DNA from: Frigidibacter mobilis
Lineage (GTDB): Bacteria; Pseudomonadota; Alphaproteobacteria; Rhodobacterales; Rhodobacteraceae
Length of the DNA stretch: 64,000 nt
Assembly: GCF_001620265.1 (NCBI RefSeq)
Contig: NZ_CP012661.1
Coordinates: 372,001 to 436,000 of the forward strand
Reading direction: 5' to 3'
Part shown: positions 19,111 through 28,735 of the stretch, piece by piece
Position numbering within the stretch: the stretch's first letter is position 1
Layout of the letters: each line of letters starts with the position of its first letter
Program-made: the position numbers and the translations under genes
Notes under the pieces: generated by a model
Database searches by the model: none
The model's input: the letters and a program-made list of their open reading frames with translations, nothing else
Told to the model about the DNA's origin: nothing

Positions 19111-19935
19111 ATGAGCTTTGAAAATCCGGGCGCCGGGGCGCTTGACTATGGTCCGTGCCGGTATGGCAAGTCGAAGCTGCTGTTCCGCGGCCCGCGCCGC
19201 AAGCTGGAGGGCAGCTATATCGCCGCGCTTGGTGGCAGCGAAACCTATGGCAAGTTCGTCCAGCATCCCTGGCCAGACCAGCTGGAGCGGAATCTTGGCC
19301 TGCCGGTAGTGAATTTTGGGTATCCGAATGCCGGGCCGGATGTCTTCATCAATGAACATGCGCTGATCGACGCAGCGGGACAGGCTCGCGCCACGATCAT
19401 TCAGCTGACAAGTGCGCAGAACCTGTCTAACCGCTTCTACGCCGTGCACCCGCGCCGCAATGACCGGTTCCTGCGTGCCTCGGTGCTGATGAAGACACTG
19501 TTCCGCGAGGTGGATTTTGCTGAATTCCACTTTACCGGCCATATGCTGACTGTGCTGAAGGCGGTCTCCCCCGACAAGTTCGACCTCGTCGAGCAGGAGT
19601 TGAAGGCCGCCTGGGTGGCGCGGATGAAGCTGCTGCTGGAGCGGATCGAGGGCAAGACCGTGCTGCTGTGGTTGACGGACCATCGGTCGGATGGCCCTGC
19701 GCCCGACCCGCTTGGCGCCGCACCGCACCTGGTGGACCAGGACATGGTTGCGACGATCCGGCCCTTCGCCACCGATCTGGTACGTGTCGACCCGGCCCCG
19801 ATGGCCCGAGATGCCGGTATCGAAGGCATGGTGTTCGCCCCGCTGGACGAGCTTGCTGCACGGCAGATGGCAGGGCCGGAGATCCACGCGCAGGTGGCGA
19901 TGGAATTGCGGCCCGTGCTGCAACGGCTGATCTGA
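19111..19935 (+). CDS. DUF6473-type protein of unknown function
   Basis: A 274-residue soluble protein beginning MSFENPGAGALDYGPCRYG, with IAALGGSETYGKFVQ, VVNFGYPNAGPDVF and NLSNRFYAVHPRRNDRFLRA. The GGSETYGK and N-x-G blocks are reminiscent of SGNH-hydrolase folds, but I cannot identify a catalytic triad. Similar proteins occur in several copies in Rhodobacteraceae, sometimes near polysaccharide genes. The frame is open upstream, but the ATG at 19111 gives the usual beginning. It is divergent from the 3-hydroxybutyryl-CoA dehydrogenase (152-bp gap). Confidence 0.7.
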   Translation: MSFENPGAGALDYGPCRYGKSKLLFRGPRRKLEGSYIAALGGSETYGKFVQHPWPDQLERNLGLPVVNFGYPNAGPDVFINEHALIDAAGQARATIIQLTSAQNLSNRFYAVHPRRNDRFLRASVLMKTLFREVDFAEFHFTGHMLTVLKAVSPDKFDLVEQELKAAWVARMKLLLERIEGKTVLLWLTDHRSDGPAPDPLGAAPHLVDQDMVATIRPFATDLVRVDPAPMARDAGIEGMVFAPLDELAARQMAGPEIHAQVAMELRPVLQRLI

Positions 19936-20001
19936 GCGAACTGCCGGGGGAAAGTGAACGAATGCGCTGTTGATGCGTTGCACCTGAAAAGGAGATCGCT
20001 C

Positions 20002-20526
20002 ATGTCCAGCTCTCAAACGCCGCCCTCCGACATTGCCCCCTTGGATCACCTAGCCGATGATCTTGTCGCCGACTCCGCTGGCGACGGGGAAGGGGACGCA
20101 CAGCGCGACCCTGAAAATGAGATCCGCAGCCTTGCTGCCGCCTATGCCAATGCGATGCGGGCGAAAGATGCCGCCGTGGTGGTCGCGTTCTATGATCCGG
20201 CTCTGGTGCGCTTCGATATTGCCGCTCCGCTGGTCACCACTGGCGCCGATGCGCTGGACGAGGACGGGCTGGCCGACTGGCTCGCGGGGTGGACGGGTCC
20301 GCTGGCCTTCGATCTGCGCGACCTGGTGGTGTGCGCCGGCGACGGCCTGGCGTATTGCCACGCCCTGATCCGCTTTGCCGGCACAAGGCAGGAGGCGGAG
20401 CACGCGCTTTGGGCCCGCTGGACGCTGGGGCTGCGGCGGCACGGTGGCCAATGGCGGATCACGCATGAACATTGTTCGGCGGCCATCGACCCCGAGACGG
20501 GCGCCGCGGAGATGTCGCTGGACTGA
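20002..20526 (+). CDS. NTF2/SnoaL-like domain protein
   Basis: A 174-residue protein with an unstructured acidic N-terminus (about residues 1-35) and a SnoaL/NTF2-like domain (about 38-160): [21 protein letters not shown], the central strands, and [17 protein letters not shown] at the end. This pattern resembles ketosteroid-isomerase-like YybH proteins of unknown function. The ATG at 20002 follows AAAAGGAG. A strong terminator follows 13 bp after the stop. Confidence 0.75.
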   Translation: MSSSQTPPSDIAPLDHLADDLVADSAGDGEGDAQRDPENEIRSLAAAYANAMRAKDAAVVVAFYDPALVRFDIAAPLVTTGADALDEDGLADWLAGWTGPLAFDLRDLVVCAGDGLAYCHALIRFAGTRQEAEHALWARWTLGLRRHGGQWRITHEHCSAAIDPETGAAEMSLD

Positions 20527-20539
20527 GGCCCGCAATGGA

Positions 20540-20565
20540 AAGGCCCGCCAAACCCGGCGGGCCTT
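20540..20565. terminator. Bidirectional intrinsic terminator between NTF2-like gene and etfA
   Basis: A perfect 10-bp stem (AAGGCCCGCC / GGCGGGCCTT) with a 6-nt loop, followed on the plus strand by GTTCCTTTT. It serves the convergent genes on both sides. Confidence 0.85.
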
Positions 20566-20587
20566 GTTCCTTTTCGGGCGGCTGCGC

Positions 20588-21514
20588 TTACAGCTTGCCG
20601 GTCAGTTCCGGCACCAGGGTGAACAGGTCCCCCACAAGGCCGTAGTCGGCGACCTGGAAGATCGGCGCCTCTTCGTCCTTGTTGATGGCGACGATGATCT
20701 TGCTGTCCTTCATCCCAGCAAGGTGCTGAATCGCACCCGAGATGCCGACGGCGATGTAGAGGTCCGGCGCCACGACCTTTCCGGTCTGGCCGACCTGCCA
20801 GTCGTTCGGGGCGTAGCCCGAGTCCACCGCAGCGCGGCTGGCACCCACGGCAGCACCCAGCTTGTCGGCAAGATCGGCGATGATCTTGAAGTTCTCTTCC
20901 GAGCCCAACCCGCGCCCGCCCGAGACCACGATCTTTGCGCTGGTCAGTTCGGGCCGATCGCTGGCCGCCACCTTGTCCTCGACCCAGGACGACAGGCCCG
21001 GATCGGCCGCGGCCGAGATGCTTTCCACCGGGGCAGAGTTGCCCATGCCGGCAGCCTCGAAGGTCGAGGTGCGGACGGTCAGAACCTTGGTGGCGTCGGT
21101 GGATTTCACCGTCTGCACCGCGTTGCCGGCATAGACCGGGCGCTCGAAGGTATCGGCATCCACAACCGCCGTCACATCCGACATCACCATCACGTCCAGC
21201 AGGGCGGCAACGCGCGGCAGGATGTTCTTGGCATCGGTCGTGGCCGGGGCGACGATATGGCTGTAGCCGGAGGCCAGCGAGACGATCAGCGCCGCGGTGG
21301 GTTCCGCAAGGCGGTGGCCAAGCGTCGCATCCTCGGCGACCAGCACCTTCGCCACGCCGGCGATCTGCGCGGCCTCGGCCCCTGCGGCAGCAGCGGAGGC
21401 CCCGGCGCAGAGCACCGTCACTTCGCCAAGCGCCTGCGCCGCGGTCACGGCCTTTGCGGTCGCGTCCAGCGCCAGCGCGCCGTCGGTGACCTCACCCAGA
21501 AGGAGAACAGCCAT
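20588..21514 (-). CDS. etfA: Electron transfer flavoprotein subunit alpha
   Basis: EtfA with EtfB carries electrons from acyl-CoA dehydrogenases to ETF-ubiquinone oxidoreductase. The 308-residue product has the C-terminal FAD-binding domain with [39 protein letters not shown] sequence (here [11 protein letters not shown]) and [16 protein letters not shown]. The ATG overlaps the etfB stop (TGATG), implying coupled translation. In this genome Mcd is one likely electron donor. Confidence 0.96.
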   Translation of the reverse strand: MAVLLLGEVTDGALALDATAKAVTAAQALGEVTVLCAGASAAAAGAEAAQIAGVAKVLVAEDATLGHRLAEPTAALIVSLASGYSHIVAPATTDAKNILPRVAALLDVMVMSDVTAVVDADTFERPVYAGNAVQTVKSTDATKVLTVRTSTFEAAGMGNSAPVESISAAADPGLSSWVEDKVAASDRPELTSAKIVVSGGRGLGSEENFKIIADLADKLGAAVGASRAAVDSGYAPNDWQVGQTGKVVAPDLYIAVGISGAIQHLAGMKDSKIIVAINKDEEAPIFQVADYGLVGDLFTLVPELTGKL

Positions 21515-22275
21515 CAGATCACCCCCGCTTCGTTCTTCAGTTTCGCCACCAGCTCATCGACCGAACCCAGCTTGACGCCGGCCTTGCGGCCCGCCGGTTC
21601 GACCGTCTTCACCACGGTCAGGCGCGGGGTCACATCGACGCCGTAATCCGCCGCGGTCTTTTCATCGAGCGGCTTTTTCTTGGCCTTCATGATGTTGGGA
21701 AGGCTGGCATAGCGCGGCTCGTTCAGGCGCAGGTCCACGGTCACGATGGTCGGCAGCTTGACGGTGATGGTCTGCAGTCCGCCATCCACTTCGCGGGTAA
21801 CGGTCGCGCTGTCGCCCTCGATGGCCAGCGAGCTGGCGAAGGTGGCCTGGCTCCAGCCCAGCAGGGCCGACAGCATCTGCCCGGTGGCGTTCATGTCATT
21901 GTCGATGGCCTGCTTGCCGGCCAGCACGAGGCCCGGCTGCTCTTCGGCAACCACGGCGGCCAGCAGCTTGGCAACCGCCAGAGGCTCGATATCCTGGTTC
22001 ACGTCTTCAGAGGCCACGATCAGGATTGCCCGGTCGGCGCCCATCGCCAGCGCGGTGCGCAGCGTTTCCGACGCCTGCTTCACGCCGATGGAGACCACGA
22101 CGACCTCGGTCGCCGCGCCCTTTTCCTTCAGGCGGATCGCCTCTTCGACGGCGATCTCGTCGAAAGGGTTCATCGACATCTTCACATTCGCCAGATCGAC
22201 ACCGGATCCGTCCGCCTTGACGCGAACCTTCACGTTGTAATCGATCACCCGTTTGACAGGCACCAATACCTTCAT
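21514..22275 (-). CDS. etfB: Electron transfer flavoprotein subunit beta
   Basis: A 253-residue EtfB beginning [19 protein letters not shown], with [19 protein letters not shown] and [22 protein letters not shown], the AMP-binding and partner-docking regions of the family. The start at 22275 is preceded by TAGGGAGA on the minus strand; the frame is open 16 codons further. It is the first gene of an etfB-etfA unit, 133 bp downstream of the cobalamin adenosyltransferase gene. Confidence 0.95.
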   Translation of the reverse strand: MKVLVPVKRVIDYNVKVRVKADGSGVDLANVKMSMNPFDEIAVEEAIRLKEKGAATEVVVVSIGVKQASETLRTALAMGADRAILIVASEDVNQDIEPLAVAKLLAAVVAEEQPGLVLAGKQAIDNDMNATGQMLSALLGWSQATFASSLAIEGDSATVTREVDGGLQTITVKLPTIVTVDLRLNEPRYASLPNIMKAKKKPLDEKTAADYGVDVTPRLTVVKTVEPAGRKAGVKLGSVDELVAKLKNEAGVI

Positions 22276-22408
22276 CGGCGTGTATCTCCCTAGGTCTGCG
22301 CCCCCGAGGAAGGGGCCATTCATCCATGTCGCAGTTTTGTTATCCGCTCGCCCTGTGCAAGGACAGAATAAAATCGACGCGCTGCAGCACCGCTACGTCA
22401 CGTTTGGC

Positions 22409-22981
22409 TCAGCGGTTCGCGCCCGGCACCCAGAGCACGTCGGCACGGCCCTCGTCATTGGCGATCCGGGCGGCGACGAAGAACCAGTCCGACAGGCGGT
22501 TGAGGTATTTCACCGCCGCCTCGTTCACCGATTCCATCGTGGCGAGTTCCACCACGCAGCGTTCGGCGCGGCGGGTGACGGTGCGGCACAGGTGCAGATG
22601 CGCGGCCAGCGGGCTGCCGCCGGGCAGGATGAAGCTGCGCAACGGCTGCAGCCGGGCGTTCATCGCGTCGATCTCGCGTTCCAGCCGGTCCACCTGCGCC
22701 GGGGCCATGCGCAGCACCGGATGCGGGGCTTCGGCATCACGCTCCATCTCGGGGCGGCAGAGGTCGGCGCCAAGGTCGAACAGGTCATTCTGGATCAGCG
22801 CCAGCAGCCGGTCCAATTCCCCATCAGCGTGCAGCCGGGCGAGGCCGAGCGTCGAGTTCGCCTCGTCCACCGTGCCATAGGCGGTGACGCGCATCGAATG
22901 CTTGGCGACGCGGGCGCCATTGCCAAGCGCGGTGTCGCCCGCATCGCCCGTGCGGGTGTAGATGCGGTTCAGGACGACCAT
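22409..22981 (-). CDS. Cob(I)alamin adenosyltransferase, PduO type
   Basis: This enzyme adenosylates cob(I)alamin to make adenosylcobalamin. The 190-residue product has the N-terminal ATP-binding motif TRTGDAGDTALGNGARV, a central DLFDLGADL, and the C-terminal LNRLSDWFFVAARIAN of the PduO family. Its ATG overlaps the stop of the HIG1-like gene (ATGA). The cofactor is needed by ethylmalonyl-CoA and methylmalonyl-CoA mutases, consistent with Mcd and ETF nearby. Confidence 0.94.
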   Translation of the reverse strand: MVVLNRIYTRTGDAGDTALGNGARVAKHSMRVTAYGTVDEANSTLGLARLHADGELDRLLALIQNDLFDLGADLCRPEMERDAEAPHPVLRMAPAQVDRLEREIDAMNARLQPLRSFILPGGSPLAAHLHLCRTVTRRAERCVVELATMESVNEAAVKYLNRLSDWFFVAARIANDEGRADVLWVPGANR

Positions 22982-23190
22982 CAGATGCTCCCCCTGCGGA
23001 ACCAGACGAACAGAAGGATCAGCACGATCGCCACCGCCTGCGCGCCAATGCGGTAGCGCATGATCCGGTTGGCGTGCTTGCGGTTGAACTCGCCGCCCTT
23101 GGCGAAGCCGCCGATCCCGACCATCAGGATCGCCAGCACCACGAGGGTGGCAAAGGCAACGACAAGGAACAGCGGGTCTTTGGCAAGCAT
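22981..23190 (-). CDS. Twin transmembrane helix small protein (HIG1-like)
   Basis: A 69-residue protein with two hydrophobic helices (about residues 7-27 and 48-64) separated by a basic loop, FAKGGEFNRKHANRIMRYRIGAQ, which contains the Q/R-x3-R-x-R-x-x-Q-like motif of HIG1-domain proteins linked to respiratory complexes. It is translationally coupled to the cobalamin adenosyltransferase gene, a conserved pairing in alphaproteobacteria as far as I know. Function is not established here. Confidence 0.85.
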   Translation of the reverse strand: MLAKDPLFLVVAFATLVVLAILMVGIGGFAKGGEFNRKHANRIMRYRIGAQAVAIVLILLFVWFRRGSI

Positions 23191-23206
23191 GATGCATCCT
23201 TTCGGG

Positions 23207-23236
23207 TTTCCCCGGATTTAGCGGGATCCGGGGAAA
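23207..23236. other. Perfect 11-bp hairpin between SDR and HIG1-like genes
   Basis: TTTCCCCGGAT and ATCCGGGGAAA pair perfectly around an 8-nt loop in the 77-bp gap between two minus-strand genes. The minus strand lacks a T-run after the stem, so it is not a classic terminator for the SDR transcript. It may instead be a processing or partial termination signal. Confidence 0.5.
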
Positions 23237-23267
23237 AAGCGAGCCGAATTTCCGCAGGCGCGCCGGC

Positions 23268-24098
23268 TCAGCCCTTGCCGGCCACCCAGTCCAGCGCCCG
23301 CGTGGGCAGCAGGCGGCGGGCCAGCCCCATCATCCAGGTGGGGCTGGTGACATAATAGCGCGGGGCGGGATTGGCCGCGGTCAGTGCCTGCAGCAGCCTG
23401 GCGGTGACGGCCGAAGGCGGCAGCTCGAAACGGTCGGGCTTGCCGCGGTCCTTGTAGAGCCGCTGCAGCAGGCTGGATTCGTATTGTCCGCGCCGTGCAG
23501 AGTTGCGCCAGTCGATCCAGCGCTCGAAATGCGGGACGGAGTTCTGGCGGATGTCCGATGTCACTGGCCCCGGTTCGATCAGGATCACCTTGATCGGCGT
23601 GTCCGACATTTCCAGCCTCAGCACGTCGGTCAGCCCCTCCATCGCAAACTTGGTCGCCACATAGGCGCCGCGCCAGCGGATGCCGACCAGCCCCAGCACG
23701 GACGAGCAGTTGATGATCCGGCCATGCCCCTGCGCCCGCATCACCGGGATGACCCGGCGGGTCAGGTCGTGCACGCCGAAGAGATTGGTCTCGAAGATCT
23801 CGCGCAGCGCGCCGCGGGGCAGGTCTTCCACCGCGCCGGGGCAGGCGAAGGCACCGTTGTTGTAAAGCGCGTCGAGCGTGCCGCCGCTGCGCGACAGCGC
23901 CTCGGCCAGCCCCGCGGCGATGCTGTCCTCGTCGGCGTAGTCCAGAACGAAGCTCTCCAGCCCCTCGGCGACAAGGCGGTCGCAGTCCTTTTGCTGGCGG
24001 CAGGTGGCAAATACCCGCCAGCCGGCGCGGGCCAGCCCATGTGCCGCGTCATGGCCGATGCCTGATGAACAGCCTGTAATCAGAATCGTTCGCTGCAT
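23268..24098 (-). CDS. Short-chain dehydrogenase/reductase
   Basis: A 276-residue classical SDR: cofactor motif TGCSSGIG at the N-terminus, catalytic Ser in [10 protein letters not shown], and YVATK as the YxxxK active site. The sequence following ([23 protein letters not shown]) is also typical. Substrate is not predictable. The start at 24098 follows AAGGGTG. It is divergent from parC with 61 bp between starts. Confidence 0.88.
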   Translation of the reverse strand: MQRTILITGCSSGIGHDAAHGLARAGWRVFATCRQQKDCDRLVAEGLESFVLDYADEDSIAAGLAEALSRSGGTLDALYNNGAFACPGAVEDLPRGALREIFETNLFGVHDLTRRVIPVMRAQGHGRIINCSSVLGLVGIRWRGAYVATKFAMEGLTDVLRLEMSDTPIKVILIEPGPVTSDIRQNSVPHFERWIDWRNSARRGQYESSLLQRLYKDRGKPDRFELPPSAVTARLLQALTAANPAPRYYVTSPTWMMGLARRLLPTRALDWVAGKG

Positions 24099-24159
24099 CT
24101 GCACCCTTGCGCCCTCGTTGCATCTGGACCTGTCCTGCGCCCCGATCTACACGGGGAGC

Positions 24160-26469
24160 ATGACCGATACCACCGATGACGACATTCCCGCCGAAGCGCC
24201 CGGAGGCGCCACCTCGTCTGAACCGCTCAGCCGGGCGATCAGCGAGCGCTATCTGACCTATGCCCTGTCGACGATCATGCACCGGGCGCTGCCTGATGCG
24301 CGCGACGGGCTGAAGCCGGTGCATCGCCGCATCCTCTATGCGATGCGCGAATTGCGGCTGACGGCGACGGGGGGCTTCCGCAAATCGGCCAAGATCGCCG
24401 GTGACGTGATGGGCAATTATCACCCACATGGCGATGCCGCGATCTATGATGCGATGGCGCGGCTGGCGCAGGATTTCAACGTCCGCTATCCGCTGGTGGA
24501 CGGGCAGGGCAACTTCGGCAATATCGATGGCGACAACCCAGCTGCCAGCCGCTACACCGAGGCCCGGCTGACCGCCATCGCCGAGACCCTGATGGAGGGC
24601 CTGGCCGAGAACGCGGTGGACTTCCGCCCGAACTACGATGGCACTCTGGAAGAGCCGGTGGTGATGCCGGCCGCCTTCCCGAACCTGCTGGCCAACGGGT
24701 CCAGTGGCATTGCCGTGGGCATGGCCACCAACATTCCGCCGCACAACCTGCACGAGTTGATCGACGCTTGCCAGCTGATGATCCAGAACCCGGGTGCCTC
24801 GGATGAGGACATCGTCGATCTGGTGCCGGGGCCGGATTTCCCGACCGGCGGCGTGCTGGTCGAGCCTGCTGGCAATGTGATGGAGGCTTACCGCACCGGG
24901 CGCGGCAGCTTCCGGCTGCGGGCGCGCTGGCATGTCGAGGATCTGGGCCGTGGCACCTGGCAGATCGTGGTCACGGAAATCCCCTATCAGGTGCAGAAAT
25001 CGCGGTTGATCGAGCGGCTGGCCGAGGTGATCCAGACCCGCAAGGTGCCGGCACTGGCCGATGTGCGCGACGAATCCGCCGAGGATGTCCGCATCGTGCT
25101 GGAGCCCCGGGCGCGCACGGTGGACCCGGACATGCTGATGGGGATGCTGTTCCGCAACTCGGACCTCGAAATCCGCTTCAGCCTGAACATGAACGTGCTG
25201 ATCGACGGCAAGGTGCCGCGCGTGTGCAGCCTGCGCGAGGTGCTGCGGGCGTTTCTGGACCATCGGCGCGACGTGCTGCAGCGGCGCAGCCGGCACCGGG
25301 TGGAAAAGATCGACGCGCGGCTGGAGGTGCTGGAAGGCTATATCATCGCCTTCCTGAACCTTGACCGGGTGATCCAGATCATCCGCACCGAGGACGAGGC
25401 CAAGGCGGTGATGCTGGCCGAGAACTGGGCGCCGGCGGATCCGGTGGGCGTGTATCTGACCGATGTGCAGGCCGAAGCGATCCTGAACATGCGGCTGCGG
25501 TCTCTGCGGCGGCTGGAAGAGATGGAGCTGAAGCGCGAGCATGAGGCGCTGACCAAGGAACGCGCCGGGCTGGTGGAGCTTTTGGGCAGCGACAAGCTGC
25601 AATGGAAGAAGATCGCGTCCGAGCTGAAGGCCGTGCAGAAGGCCTTTGGCCGCGATGCCCCCGGCGGCGGGCGGCGCACCGGCTTTGCCGAGGCCGGCGT
25701 GGTCGAGGAAGTGCCGATCGAGGCGATGATCGAGCGCGAGCCGATCACCGTCATCTGCTCCAAGATGGGCTGGATCCGGGCGATGAAGGGCCACCAGCCG
25801 CTGGAGGCCGAGGTGAAGTTCAAGGACGGCGACGAGGGCCGTTTCGTCTTCCACGCCGAAACCACCGACCGTATCCTGATCTTCGGCTCCAATGGGCGCT
25901 TCTACACGCTGATCGGCGCCAATCTGCCCGGCGGGCGGGGGATGGGCGAGCCCCTGCGCCTGATGGTGGATCTGCCGAACGAGGCCGAGATCGTCGATAT
26001 GCTGCTGTTCCGGCCCGGAGAGAAATTCCTGGTCGCCTCCACCGATGGCGACGGGTTCGTCGTCGCGGCGGATGAGATGGTGGCGCAGACCCGCGCCGGT
26101 AAGCAGGTGCTGAACCTGGCCGAGGGCGTGAGGGCCAAGCTCTGCCGCAAGGTCACGGGCGACCATCTGGCGGTGATCTCGCAGAACCGCAAGTTCCTGG
26201 CCTTCCCGCTGTCCGAAGTGCCGGAAATGGCCCGCGGCAAGGGCGTTCGGCTGCAGAAATACGGCATGGCGCGCGGCCGGCAAGGCGGGTTGGAGCTGGA
26301 TGGCGGGCTTTCCGATGCCGCGACGTTCTCGCTGGCCGAAGGGCTCAGCTGGAAGCAGGGCGGCGGCTCGACCCGCACCGAAAAGGACATGACGCCCTGG
26401 ATCGGCCGCCGTGGCACCATCGGCAAGGCGCCGCCGCACGGCTTCCCGCGAGACAACCGCTTTACCTGA
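24160..26469 (+). CDS. parC: DNA topoisomerase IV subunit A
   Basis: ParC is the DNA-cutting subunit of topoisomerase IV, which unlinks daughter chromosomes. The 769-residue product has the winged-helix catalytic region with [17 protein letters not shown], the active-site tyrosine in [11 protein letters not shown], and a shorter C-terminal beta-pinwheel than GyrA. The quinolone region reads [13 protein letters not shown], with Ala and Asp where E. coli ParC has Ser80 and Glu84. The start at 24160 follows GGGGAGC. The ~45-residue N-terminus before the catalytic domain is acidic. Confidence 0.95.
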   Translation: MTDTTDDDIPAEAPGGATSSEPLSRAISERYLTYALSTIMHRALPDARDGLKPVHRRILYAMRELRLTATGGFRKSAKIAGDVMGNYHPHGDAAIYDAMARLAQDFNVRYPLVDGQGNFGNIDGDNPAASRYTEARLTAIAETLMEGLAENAVDFRPNYDGTLEEPVVMPAAFPNLLANGSSGIAVGMATNIPPHNLHELIDACQLMIQNPGASDEDIVDLVPGPDFPTGGVLVEPAGNVMEAYRTGRGSFRLRARWHVEDLGRGTWQIVVTEIPYQVQKSRLIERLAEVIQTRKVPALADVRDESAEDVRIVLEPRARTVDPDMLMGMLFRNSDLEIRFSLNMNVLIDGKVPRVCSLREVLRAFLDHRRDVLQRRSRHRVEKIDARLEVLEGYIIAFLNLDRVIQIIRTEDEAKAVMLAENWAPADPVGVYLTDVQAEAILNMRLRSLRRLEEMELKREHEALTKERAGLVELLGSDKLQWKKIASELKAVQKAFGRDAPGGGRRTGFAEAGVVEEVPIEAMIEREPITVICSKMGWIRAMKGHQPLEAEVKFKDGDEGRFVFHAETTDRILIFGSNGRFYTLIGANLPGGRGMGEPLRLMVDLPNEAEIVDMLLFRPGEKFLVASTDGDGFVVAADEMVAQTRAGKQVLNLAEGVRAKLCRKVTGDHLAVISQNRKFLAFPLSEVPEMARGKGVRLQKYGMARGRQGGLELDGGLSDAATFSLAEGLSWKQGGGSTRTEKDMTPWIGRRGTIGKAPPHGFPRDNRFT

Positions 26470-26473
26470 CGGA

Positions 26474-27205
26474 TCAGGCGGCGGGCAGCGCCTGCGCCTC
26501 GATCTCGGCCATGTCGGATGCGGTCAGGTTCAGCGCCGCGCCGAGCCGGGCCAGATGCACCCGCTCTGCCGGATGGTCGAGGTCGATGGCCATCAGCGCC
26601 GCGGCATAGATCTCGCGCTGCATCCCGTCGGGCGTTTCGGCGGCCAGTGCCTCGGGATCGACGGGCGCGGCCATTTCGCGGATCAGGAAGTCGAGGTCCG
26701 AGGGCGTGGCGTTTCCCATGTTGCCAAGGATCTTGCGCCGCTCTTCGGGATCCATCTCGCCATCGGCCTTTGCCGCCTGGATCATGGATCGCAGCATCAG
26801 CGCGGCGGCGGCCTCTTCTTGCGGGGTGGGGGGCACCACCGGCTCGCCGTTCTGGGTCTCTGCCTCGCGCAGCTTGTCGACGAAACCGGGCTGGCCGGGC
26901 GCGGGCGAGTGCTGCGGTTCTTCTGCATTGCCGATGCCCGCACCGCTGAGGATGCCGCCCAGCATCCCGCCGATGCCGCCGCCCGCGAGCATCCCCTGCA
27001 GGCCGCCGCCCTGCCCGGACTGCCCGCCGCCCAGATTGCCGATCACCTTGTCGAGCACCGAGCCTTCGCTTGGCCGGCTGACACGGTCCAGCATCCCGCC
27101 AAGGCCGCTTTGGCTGCCGCCCGGACCCGGCTTCATCGCGTGCTTGATACCCTTGTAGGCCGCCACGCCCAAGGCCACGCGGGCCAGAGTCTTCACAAGG
27201 CTCAT
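26474..27205 (-). CDS. DUF533 / TerB-like protein
   Basis: A 243-residue protein with a basic N-terminus (MSLVKTLARVALGVAAYKG), a glycine-rich low-complexity linker (about residues 60-90), and a C-terminal helical domain with ADGEMDPEERRKIL, the EF-hand-like motif of the TerB/DUF533 (YebE) family. Function is unknown; related proteins bind membranes or metals. Its ATG overlaps the stop of the P450 gene (ATGA), so the two are translationally coupled on the minus strand. Confidence 0.85.
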   Translation of the reverse strand: MSLVKTLARVALGVAAYKGIKHAMKPGPGGSQSGLGGMLDRVSRPSEGSVLDKVIGNLGGGQSGQGGGLQGMLAGGGIGGMLGGILSGAGIGNAEEPQHSPAPGQPGFVDKLREAETQNGEPVVPPTPQEEAAAALMLRSMIQAAKADGEMDPEERRKILGNMGNATPSDLDFLIREMAAPVDPEALAAETPDGMQREIYAAALMAIDLDHPAERVHLARLGAALNLTASDMAEIEAQALPAA

Positions 27206-28617
27206 GATCTTTCCTCACCCAGATTGCTGCCCTGTCCAACGCCAGCGTTCCGCGCCGGTTCCACCATCAGCCAGACCCCGCCTTCGGGGCGCAGCGTCAG
27301 GATCAGCACCGGCTTTGGCGCGCGGTGCGGCACCAGCGCAAAGTGGTGCCGGGCCAGCAGCGTCGCCAGGATGATGACCGCCTCCTGCATGGCGAAACTG
27401 GCGCCGATGCAGATCCGCGGCCCGTCGCCGAAGGGCAGGAAGGCATAGCGGTCAAAGCTGCGATCCTCGAAGCGCGAGGGGTCGAAGCAGTGCGGATCCT
27501 TCCACAGCGCGTGGTTGCGGTGCAGCGCATAGATCGGCAACATCACCGTATCGCCGGGCCGGATCTCGCGCCCGCAAAGCTCGTCTTGCGCCAGAGCGGT
27601 GCGCGACAGGAAGGCGGCGGGCGGGTAGAGCCGCAGCGTCTCCTCGACAATCCGGTGGATCAGCGGCAGTTGCGATAGGTCGGCGGCGGTGGCGGCGCGG
27701 TCCCCCAGCACGCCCTGCGCCTCAGCCCGGGCCTGGTCCTGCACGTCCTGGTCGAAGGCACAGAGGTAAAGCGCCCAGGCCAGGGTCAGCGCCGTCGTCT
27801 CGTGCCCCGCCACGATGAAGGTCAGCAGGTTGTCGCGCAACTCGGCCGTATCCATCGTGCGGCGCGTTTCGGGATCGACCCCCGACAGCAGCAGGTCCAG
27901 CAGGTCCGGCACCGGGCGCGGGCCGTCGCTGCGACGCTGGTCGATGGCGGCATTGGCGACCTGCTTCATCTGGCGCATTACCGGGCCGGACCGCATCCGC
28001 GACGGGCGCGGCACCCACATCGGCGCGCCGATGATATCCAGCACCGACAGCTTGGCGGTCTGCGCCATGTAGCTGTCGATGGCCTTGTGGACGGCATCCC
28101 GCTCCAGCCCGCCATTGCCCTCCCCGCCCGAGAAGGTGACATCGGCGATCACCTCGAAGGTCGCCGTCACCATCTCGTCAAAGAGGTTTGCGGCGCGGCC
28201 ATGTGCGGCGGCGATGCGCGCGCTGGCGCGGTCGGCGGCAAGACTCATCACTGGGGCCAGCGACTCGACATTGCGGACAGAGAAGGCCGGGGCCGCGGCG
28301 CGGCGTTGCCAGCGCCAATGCGCACCCTCGGCCACGAACAGGCTGTCGCCGATGGCGGGGCCAAGGATCAGCTTGGTCACGTCGGACTTGGGGTAATCAT
28401 CCACGCGGTCCTTCAGCACCCGGCGCAGGGCTGCCGGGTCCATGACCATATGCCAGCGCTTGCCGGTGCGTCCCGATACCATCGGCTGGCGCAGGGCGAT
28501 CTCGGGGATCAGCTCCAGCAGGTTGCGCTGCGCGACGCGGAGCGAACCGAGAATTCCCAGCGGCACTGTTGCCAGTGGCACCTGAACCGGGGTTGCTGGG
28601 GGCGTGCGGGCATCCAT
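27202..28617 (-). CDS. Cytochrome P450
   Basis: A 471-residue P450 with the I-helix oxygen-activation motif AGHETTALTLAW, the K-helix EETLRLYPPAAF, and the heme-binding loop FGDGPRICIGASFAMQE whose Cys is the proximal ligand. The domain order and length are those of bacterial CYP enzymes in the same broad group as fatty-acid and terpene hydroxylases. The start at 28617 follows AAGGAGGC. No ferredoxin or reductase is adjacent, so its redox partner is elsewhere. Substrate unknown. Confidence 0.93.
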   Translation of the reverse strand: MDARTPPATPVQVPLATVPLGILGSLRVAQRNLLELIPEIALRQPMVSGRTGKRWHMVMDPAALRRVLKDRVDDYPKSDVTKLILGPAIGDSLFVAEGAHWRWQRRAAAPAFSVRNVESLAPVMSLAADRASARIAAAHGRAANLFDEMVTATFEVIADVTFSGGEGNGGLERDAVHKAIDSYMAQTAKLSVLDIIGAPMWVPRPSRMRSGPVMRQMKQVANAAIDQRRSDGPRPVPDLLDLLLSGVDPETRRTMDTAELRDNLLTFIVAGHETTALTLAWALYLCAFDQDVQDQARAEAQGVLGDRAATAADLSQLPLIHRIVEETLRLYPPAAFLSRTALAQDELCGREIRPGDTVMLPIYALHRNHALWKDPHCFDPSRFEDRSFDRYAFLPFGDGPRICIGASFAMQEAVIILATLLARHHFALVPHRAPKPVLILTLRPEGGVWLMVEPARNAGVGQGSNLGEERS

Positions 28618-28735
28618 AGGCGGGCCTCCTTGCTCGATCACGATATAGCGGGGAGGCGGGCTGCGCCAAGCCCGGCGATTGCAGCGCAGGCCCCAAGCGG
28701 CTATGCCTTGGTGCAACATGGGAGAGTTCCTGCGC

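Noticed and set aside
24049..26439. A 796-codon open frame opposite parC
   Set aside because: Shadow of parC; no independent signals.
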